Shown piece by piece: positions 1 through 6,100 of a stretch of 8,603 nt of DNA (position 1 is the first letter of the stretch; every line of letters starts with the position of its first letter). Position numbers and translations under genes: made by a program. This DNA is from Lachnospiraceae bacterium. Lineage in GTDB: Bacteria > Bacillota > Clostridia > Lachnospirales > Lachnospiraceae. The DNA is taken from NCBI GenBank assembly GCA_900766575.1, contig CAAFVW010000034.1:1-8603 (forward strand). The letters run 5' to 3'. The notes below the pieces were generated by a model. It was not told the DNA's origin, did not search any database, and saw nothing but the letters and a program-made list of their open reading frames with translations.

Positions 1-1103
1 ATGCCGGCTCTGGTCACGTTAAAGTTCTTGCCCACAAACGGAGTTCTGGGAGGAATCTGATAACCGATTTCCTTCTCATAGTACTCTGCCAGCTCCGTGA
101 TCACACGGGTATTCATACCGTTTAAGTCGCCCTTTAACTGTGCATACTCGAATACCATTGCCTCCAAAGGCGTATTACCGGTACGCTCACCGATACCAAA
201 CAGGGAAGTGTTGACACCGGAACAGCCATACAGCCATGCCGTGGTAGAGTTGGACACTGCCTTGTAAAAGTCATTATGTCCATGCCACTCGATCAACTCA
301 TGAGGCACACCTGCATGGGTATGGATCGCATAGATGATACCCTGTACACTACGGGGAATAACGGCACCGGGATAGTTGACACCGTATCCCATGGTATCGC
401 AGGCACGTACCTTGATGGGAATCTGATACTCCTTCATCAGTTTCATCAGTTCCAGACAGAACGGCACCACATACCCGTAAATATCCGCTCTGGTGATATC
501 CTCAAGGTGACATCTGGGGCTGATGCCCTCCTCTAAGCAGTCACGGATAACGCTTAAATAGTGATCCATTGCCTGTCTTCTGGTCATTTTTAACTTTAAG
601 AAAATATGATAATCGGAACAGCTTACCAAAATACCGGTCTCCTTCATTCCGATCTCTTTTACTAATTTGAAATCTTCCTTGCTGGCGCGGATCCAGCTGG
701 TCACCTCAGGGAACTTATATCCCCTCTCCATGCACTTATAGACAGCATCTCTGTCCTTTTTGCTGTAGAGGAAAAATTCACTGGCGCGGATCATTCCGTT
801 GGGACCGCCCAGTTCGTGCAGATAATCATAGATCTTCACGATCTGCTCCGTGGTATAAGGTGCCCTGGACTGCTGTCCGTCTCTAAAAGTGGTATCTGTG
901 ATCCAGATATCCTTCGGCATGTTATGAGGCACGATACGATCATTAAAAGGTATTTTGGGGATTTCGGAATAAGGGAACATGTTACGGAACACGTTCGGCT
1001 TCTCCACATCATCCAGTATGTACATATGCTCCTCAATCTCCAGAAGATTGTTCTTCGGATTCATGGAGACCGGACGATTCTGAAATGCATCACTTTCTCT
1101 CAT
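1..1103 (-). CDS. Re-citrate synthase-like enzyme of the 2-isopropylmalate/homocitrate synthase family (3' end cut off by window)
   Basis: The visible 367 residues are a DRE-TIM (HMGL-like) barrel that condenses acetyl-CoA with a 2-oxo acid in the cytoplasm. The active-site strand reads TDTTFRDGQQ (residues 69-78, with catalytic R74 and metal ligand D75). Further motifs are CDTMGYG (235-241), WHGHND (273-278, metal-binding H274 and H276) and GERTGN (305-310). The window ends inside the RAGI motif, so about 80-90 C-terminal residues are probably missing. Two features point away from true LeuA. About 65 residues precede the barrel (ending PHNMPKDIW), and the motif is FRDGQQ instead of LRDGEQ. 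From memory both match the Re-citrate synthase clade characterised in Clostridium kluyveri, which makes citrate from oxaloacetate for glutamate synthesis in anaerobes lacking the Si-type enzyme. The substrate assignment is inference; family membership is secure. The ATG at 1103 is chosen because AGAGG lies 7 bases upstream. The gene has its own promoter. Confidence 0.85.
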   Translation of the reverse strand, partial: MRESDAFQNRPVSMNPKNNLLEIEEHMYILDDVEKPNVFRNMFPYSEIPKIPFNDRIVPHNMPKDIWITDTTFRDGQQSRAPYTTEQIVKIYDYLHELGGPNGMIRASEFFLYSKKDRDAVYKCMERGYKFPEVTSWIRASKEDFKLVKEIGMKETGILVSCSDYHIFLKLKMTRRQAMDHYLSVIRDCLEEGISPRCHLEDITRADIYGYVVPFCLELMKLMKEYQIPIKVRACDTMGYGVNYPGAVIPRSVQGIIYAIHTHAGVPHELIEWHGHNDFYKAVSNSTTAWLYGCSGVNTSLFGIGERTGNTPLEAMVFEYAQLKGDLNGMNTRVITELAEYYEKEIGYQIPPRTPFVGKNFNVTRAG

Positions 1104-1150
1104 TGGTATACCTCTCTTCCCTGACATTCGACATCTGCAATATTGTTTTC

Positions 1151-1176
1151 TATTTTTACTCTGCGCAGTAAAAATA
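1151..1176 (-). other. Hairpin in the leader of the citrate-synthase-like gene
   Basis: TATTTTTACT at 1151-1160 and AGTAAAAATA at 1167-1176 are perfect inverted repeats (10-bp stem, 6-base loop CTGCGC on the + strand). The loop region overlaps the 8-bp palindrome CTGCGCAG, so an alternative register exists. It lies between the predicted transcription start (about 1190) and the start codon at 1103. No U-run follows it in the minus direction, so it does not look like an intrinsic terminator. It may affect mRNA stability or be a second protein-binding site; function is unknown. Confidence 0.5.
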
Positions 1177-1191
1177 CATTTTGCAGTTCTC

Positions 1192-1213
1192 GTATCATTG
1201 TATACAATCATAC
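1192..1213. promoter_or_regulatory. Near-perfect 22-bp palindromic operator candidate over the -10 box
   Basis: The core ATTGTATACAAT (1197-1208) is a perfect palindrome. The symmetry extends to 11 bp per half-site (1192-1202 against 1203-1213) with a single mismatched pair (c1196 and c1209). It covers the whole -10 box and part of the spacer of the promoter for the citrate-synthase-like gene, a position where a bound dimer would block RNA polymerase. The GT-AC core resembles sites bound by GntR-family regulators (general xGTxxACx pattern). The regulator itself is not in the window, so its identity is inference. Confidence 0.6.
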
Positions 1214-1225
1214 CATTTGTGTCAA
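1197..1225 (-). promoter_or_regulatory. Sigma-A-type promoter for the citrate-synthase-like gene
   Basis: Read on the minus strand, TTGACA (1225-1220) is a perfect -35 box and TACAAT (1202-1197) matches five of six bases of the -10 consensus. The spacer is exactly 17 bp and A/T-rich DNA lies upstream. The predicted start near 1190 leaves a leader of about 87 bases before the ATG at 1103. The gene is therefore probably transcribed independently of the subtilase upstream of it. Confidence 0.8.
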
Positions 1226-1294
1226 TATCTTTGGAATTTATTTTATTGACTTATTTTAACCATATTTTCATTTTTTCTCAGTGCTTTTATTCTT

Positions 1295-2215
1295 TTACTT
1301 GTTTTCTAATAATCTCCTGACATTCAGCATTCCAAATCCCTGTTTATTCCAGGGCTCCCCAAGATCCATAGCCGTAAGAGACAACCGGCGGACAAATTCC
1401 TCATTGGAGATCCCGGGATATTTTTCCATAACAAGTGCAGCGGCTCCCGATACAATGGGAGTTGCCATGGAGGTTCCGCTTTTTGCCGTATATGGACTGT
1501 AGATTCTTCCGTTTCGATTCTGCCAGAAAGCATTGCAGGACCAGATCCTCGTCCCGGGAGCCACAATATCGGGCTTTCTTGTCACGTCATATCTCCTGCC
1601 CCTTCCGGAGTAAGTTTCACATCTTCCGGGATCGTTTTTACAGTATCTGCCATCATGGCATCCTACGGTCAATACCTTTTTGCTGCCTGCCATCTCCGAG
1701 ATGCTTCCATCTTCCGGACCGCTATTGCCTGCAGCGCAGACTACAAGAATATTATGCTCCCATAACATTTCCAGCGAATCACGCAGCATCTGTTCCTTAT
1801 ACCGTTCTCTCAGATCTCCGATTCCAACGGAAATATTAAGGATCCGGATAGAAAATCTGTTTTTCACATGAAGTATCCACTCCAAAGCTTCCAGCATAGA
1901 ATCACAGGAGCCTTCTCCCTGCCGGTTAAGCACCTTCCCTACTACAAGCTTTGCCTTCGGCGCCATTCCCCGAAATCTTCCTCCGGACAATTCTCCACTT
2001 CCGCATAGGATTCCACAGACATGTGTCCCGTGTCCGCTATCGTCATAAGGAAGAGACCGATGTTCCACAAAATCCGAAAAAGAAAGCAATCGTCCTGCCA
2101 GATCCGGATGATAGGCAACACCGGTATCTAACACAGCAACTGTTACCGGCTCCGCCTGCCAAACTCCACGATAGGCCTGTTCCGACACCTGCACCTGTTT
2201 CCTCACACGCTGCAT
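1295..2215 (-). CDS. Subtilisin-like serine protease (peptidase S8), probably cytoplasmic
   Basis: This 306-residue endopeptidase carries the complete S8 catalytic set: Asp30 in VLDTG, His62 in HGTH, oxyanion Asn164 in AAGNSGP and Ser249 in GTSMATP. The catalytic domain begins about 15 residues from the start, leaving no room for a signal peptide or inhibitory propeptide. The protein thus resembles intracellular subtilases (ISP/AprX type) more than secreted subtilisin, whose precursor is longer. There are eight cysteines, more than usual for the family. The start is placed at 2215 because AGGAAAGG lies 6 bases upstream. An in-frame ATG at 2254 would add 13 residues, but it sits inside a terminator stem and has no ribosome binding site. 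Expression may come from read-through of that terminator or from a weak promoter overlapping it (TGGAAA at 2289-2284, 16 bp, TAAAAT at 2267-2262). Substrate is unknown; a role in protein turnover is inference. Confidence 0.9.
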   Translation of the reverse strand: MQRVRKQVQVSEQAYRGVWQAEPVTVAVLDTGVAYHPDLAGRLLSFSDFVEHRSLPYDDSGHGTHVCGILCGSGELSGGRFRGMAPKAKLVVGKVLNRQGEGSCDSMLEALEWILHVKNRFSIRILNISVGIGDLRERYKEQMLRDSLEMLWEHNILVVCAAGNSGPEDGSISEMAGSKKVLTVGCHDGRYCKNDPGRCETYSGRGRRYDVTRKPDIVAPGTRIWSCNAFWQNRNGRIYSPYTAKSGTSMATPIVSGAAALVMEKYPGISNEEFVRRLSLTAMDLGEPWNKQGFGMLNVRRLLENK

Positions 2216-2244
2216 CTTTTTCCTTTCCTGCAAGAAATAAAGCA

Positions 2245-2281
2245 AAACCGGCATAAGATTTATTTTATCTTATGCCGGTTT
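2245..2281 (-). terminator. Rho-independent terminator of the sortase/LRR operon
   Basis: A perfect 15-bp stem (2245-2259 pairing with 2267-2281, containing ACCGGCATAAGAT) closes a 7-base A/T loop. On the minus strand it is followed by a T-rich tail (TTTTGCTTTATTT) and lies 30 bases after the stop of the 257-residue LRR gene. The + strand side also has a TTTCTTTT tail, so it could work in both directions, although no + strand gene needs it. The stem contains the in-frame ATG at 2254, which argues against that ATG as the subtilase start. Confidence 0.8.
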
Positions 2282-2288
2282 CTTTTCC

Positions 2289-2308
2289 AGGTGTCTGTAA
2301 AAACACCT
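2289..2308 (-). other. Short hairpin between LRR gene stop and terminator
   Basis: AGGTGT (2289-2294) and ACACCT (2303-2308) form a 6-bp stem with an 8-base loop, beginning two bases after the TAA at 2313-2311. It is too short and lacks the T-tail placement to be a good terminator itself. It may add 3'-end stability, or be incidental. Confidence 0.3.
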
Positions 2309-2310
2309 CA

Positions 2311-3084
2311 TTATTCATTTATAATCTCTATTCCCTCCGGGAATGCACTGTCTCCGATAGCGGCAACACTTGCCGGTAAATGGACTTTTTTAATCTCTGC
2401 ATGTTCCCGGAATACTTCATCTGCAATCACGCGAACTCCGCCCGGTATGGTCACCTCTGGCAAATCTCCCTTATAAGCCACCAAAATATCTCCGCTGATC
2501 AGGAAATCGTCCACACTGTTCTCTTCAAAATCATCCATCCATCCGGTGTGAGCAAATGCTTTGGCTCCTACTTTTGTCACTGTTCCAGGCAGCACTACGC
2601 TTTTCAGGTCATCACAATGATAAAAGGCCGCATAATCGATTGTCGTAATGCCTTCGGGAAAACTGATGTTTTTCACAGAGCTTCTGGCAAAAGCAAAGCG
2701 GTTGATCTCTGTTGTACCCTCAGGTATCGTAACTCCGTTCAAAGAAGGATTGCGGTAGTATTCCCACTCCGGAACCTTACCATCCTCTGTTACTGCAACA
2801 ATATCCTGTCCGCCCATAGCAGCTTCTGGTTCGGTATAACCCTGCCGTACTTTTTCCGTACCGGGATCCAGCATCACAACAGCGTGGTTTCCCACGACCA
2901 CAGTGCTGCCGATCACATTACCGGTTGTATTGGCAGAAACACTGTTGACCCCATTCCCGGAAACCGTCCCCGAAGAGAAACCGTTTCCCTGTGCTGCCGC
3001 AGTGGTCTCCAACACAGGAAGATGTGTCAGTATCAATGCGGCAGCCGTCAAAGTCATAACAACGATCCATTTTTTATGATTCAT
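2311..3084 (-). CDS. Secreted BspA-like leucine-rich repeat (LRR_5) protein without anchor
   Basis: The 257-residue protein has a clear signal peptide (KK at 4-5, hydrophobic stretch about 7-22, likely cleavage after AAA near residue 31). A Ser/Gly/Asn-rich segment (33-60) contains GTVSGNG. From about 117 to 250 there are LRR_5 repeats of the form 'VTIPEGTTEINRFAFARSSV' and 'VVLPGTVTKVGAKAFAHTG'. They are interrupted at 181-207 by an island ending DILVAYKGDLPEVTIP, common in BspA-type repeats of clostridia. There is no LPxTG-like motif, C-terminal membrane segment or wall-binding repeat, so it is probably released or held non-covalently. LRR_5 proteins often bind host or microbial surfaces, but the ligand here is unknown. 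It follows the large surface protein by 25 bases and precedes a terminator, so it is the last gene of the operon. Ribosome binding is probably by AAAGGA upstream of the ATG at 3084, with slightly long spacing. Its TVSGN motif recurs in the large protein. Confidence 0.87.
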   Translation of the reverse strand: MNHKKWIVVMTLTAAALILTHLPVLETTAAAQGNGFSSGTVSGNGVNSVSANTTGNVIGSTVVVGNHAVVMLDPGTEKVRQGYTEPEAAMGGQDIVAVTEDGKVPEWEYYRNPSLNGVTIPEGTTEINRFAFARSSVKNISFPEGITTIDYAAFYHCDDLKSVVLPGTVTKVGAKAFAHTGWMDDFEENSVDDFLISGDILVAYKGDLPEVTIPGGVRVIADEVFREHAEIKKVHLPASVAAIGDSAFPEGIEIINE

Positions 3085-3109
3085 AAAACTTCACATCCTT
3101 TATTCGACA

Positions 3110-6100
3110 CTAGGCTCTTGCCTTTCGCAGAGTTTTCTTGTCCTTTTTCATGAACAGAACCACAGACAGGCAGGCAAGTCCCATGGACAGAAACCACTTA
3201 GGATGAATTCCGTCACCGGTCTTGGGAGTACTGTCAGCAATCGTTCCTGCTGTCAGATTATTTGTATCCACATAGATCACATACGGTGAGAAATGCTCTG
3301 CCGTAAAGGTAATGCAGGATACTCCGGAGATTGTGGAGAACTTCGGAGTCAGTTTATCCAGCCTGCTGTTCACCACTCCGGCCACCTTATTGTTGCCCGC
3401 ATAAGTAATCAGGGAATCCGGAATCGGTAAAGTAATGCTCACAGACAATCCTGTAGTATCCGTAATCTTCGTATTGCCGGTGGAATCATAAAGACTGATA
3501 TCCATCGGGAAATACTTAATGGAGCTGATATCATTACCGTATTCTGCCATCAGAGCTTTTACTACTTCTTCGGAAGCAGCTGCACTCTCTGAAACCTTGA
3601 TTACAAAATTATCAGAAGATCCGTTTACAGTTGCGGATACCACACCGGTATTGGACAAGCCATTCTTATCGATAACAACATTAGTTCTGCCACTGGACAA
3701 ATTACCGGTATTTGTGCTGCTCGGTCTTCTGTTGGAATTGGAGCTCACAGAGTTTCCGCTTACCGTGGAAGTTCTGGTGCCGGAATTACTTTTGGCCTTA
3801 TAATTGGCTGTTACGGTTACATTTCCTGCCGGCATGGTAATTACCGTTGCAGACAATACTTTGCTGGCAATCGTTGTGTTGGCCGGATCAATGGACCAGT
3901 TGCTGAATTCCTGATTTGCCGCAGGATCATTTGCTATGATAATCGGCTGAGCGCCTGTCACATAACTTCCAGAACCGGAACCGTTTCTAACCGTCAATGT
4001 ATACATCTTGGTAGAACTCGAATTATTATTGTTGTTCGGGCTAGTACTGGGACTGGCGCTCGGTCTGGTACTGGGGCTGGGGCTCGGACTGGTCGAAGGT
4101 GCTGTTGTAGGCGCTGTAGTAGGTGCTGTCGTCGGTGCCATAGTCGGTGCTGTTGTAGGGCTGGTAGTAGGATTTGCACTTGTACTGGGGCTGGGGCTTG
4201 CTCCTGCCACATCATACAATGCATAGAAATCCGTCTCTTCCGATACCGGCTGTGAAAGATCCGGCAGCCATTCACGGAAAGTATATCCACTGACCTCCGG
4301 AATCTGGATGCTGGGTGCAACAGAACCCTTCTTGATCGTGGTCTGATAGAATACTTCCTTGGTCACACTGTTGATGTACCGGATTACAATATCATCTTCA
4401 CTCAATGCCTTGTACACTGCCATCGTAGTAAAGGATTCCGTAATATTTGTCAGCGGTCTGTCCCATCCGATGAAGACATATCCCTCTCTCACCAGATTGG
4501 AGGTGTTCGGCAGATCTGCATCCGCAATGCTTCCTCCGGAAGCCACCTTAATCTCCTTGACAACTGTTCCGTCCCAATCCTGGAAGGTTACGGTCAGCTT
4601 ATTGGCATCGGGATCATCCTTACTGTAAATAGCCACACATACAGTATCCCCTGAGATTTCTCTGTAATCGGGATCCCAGTACTGGAAGGTCTCTCCGCTC
4701 TTACCTGCAGGAGTCGGCGGAGTAGCATCTTCGCCGCCCTTGACGCGCTGTTCGTAATCGGTCACTTCGACATATTTGCCAAGTTCCTCATTCCAGTCAC
4801 GGAAGATAACTGTGTAGTAGTTTACTTCCGGAACCGTATCCACTGCAAAACCGTTCAACTGACCATATTTGTACAGATAGCTGTCTACCGGACTGCAAAG
4901 CACCACTTCATTGTGAGGCAAAGTCAATCCATCAAAAGCATTCTGTCCAAGCAAATTCAGATACTGGCTTGCTTCCAGACGATCCATACTGCTTCCGGAA
5001 AATGCAAAATCTTCAATGGAAGTACAGGAGCTGGGCAGTTTCACAGTCCGCAGTCCCGTGGTATTGGCAAATGCATAGGTAGGCACTGCGCTGATAGCGC
5101 TGTCTGTCAGATCCACCTCACGAATGTTTTCGCAGCCGTCAAATGCATGCGGTGCAATGGAGGTAATGCCGGAAGTCTCCGAAGCTTTCACATACTTACT
5201 GTTTCTGCCCTCCAGACACTCAATAAGCCTTGCCTTCGCAGTTCCTTCCATTCCATAAATAATGGAGTTATCGCAGGTGAAATAATCCGTTCCCTGGAAA
5301 TCTACATTGCTTAAAGACGTACAGCCTTCAAACGGAATCAGTCCCAGACTGCTCACCGAAGCAGACAAGGTAACATCACTCAGATTAACACAATCTGAAA
5401 ATGCATAATCTCCAATAGAACTGGTCGTTCCATTGACCGCTACTTTTTTCAGATTTTCGCAGCCTGCAAATGCATTTTTAGCAATTGATGCCGTGTTTCC
5501 GTAAATAGCTACCGAAGAAAGTCTCTTAGCGTCCTGAAAATCACCCTCTTCAATCGTATCCAGACCATAGATGGATAAGGTTTTATCCTCTTTTAATGCG
5601 TTGGCGCCGACATCCTTGTCCTCTTTCTCCTTGAGCAGCCCATCCTGAATTGCCTGGATGCCTTCCGGAATCACAATGTTCATTGCAGAGTCGATGAAGC
5701 TCTGCTCATCCTCAGTCATCGGCTCTCCTTTTGTGTACTTCTCCAAAGCGGATCCCGCTGCCGTTCTCTGGGCTTCTGTCAGATAAGGATAGCTGGTCGT
5801 ATCTGTCTTATAGTTACTCAGTTCACTAAATGCAGGGAAATCAACCAGTTCACTGACACCCTTGTCTTTATTATACTGTACCACAAGGTTGCTGGGCCAT
5901 CCGCTGCAGAAGGTCACAAAACTCTCCACCTGACTGCTGTTGTTGTATCGGCCGGAATAGCTCATGGCATACTGATACGGTGTGGAATCCGATGAAATAT
6001 TGCCTACAAAGCGAAGTTTTACTTTAGGAGAATTATCTGCATCATTTTCTACTCCTGTGGAGCACTTATGGCTTCCACCGGTATAGTCCTGTGTCTTGAA

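Noticed and set aside
276..1124. Two + strand open frames opposite the synthase gene
   Set aside because: The minus strand carries an uninterrupted, highly conserved enzyme with all catalytic motifs; these are shadows.
2216..2254. Longer subtilase N-terminus starting at 2254
   Set aside because: The ATG lies in a terminator stem and has no ribosome binding site; the ATG at 2215 has a strong one.
2380..3153. 257-codon open frame on the + strand across the small LRR gene
   Set aside because: It is antisense to a gene with signal peptide and repeats, its translation shows no domain, and it crosses the junction with the next gene. Treated as a shadow.
4037..4168. CRISPR-like array
   Set aside because: The repeats are 12 bases long, contiguous, without spacers and in frame with a protein stalk.
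4008..4226. Glycine-zipper-like hydrophobic peptide (repeated GAVVGAVV) on the + strand
   Set aside because: It is only the reverse complement of the Pro/Thr/Ser repeat codons; the periodicity is fully explained by the real gene.
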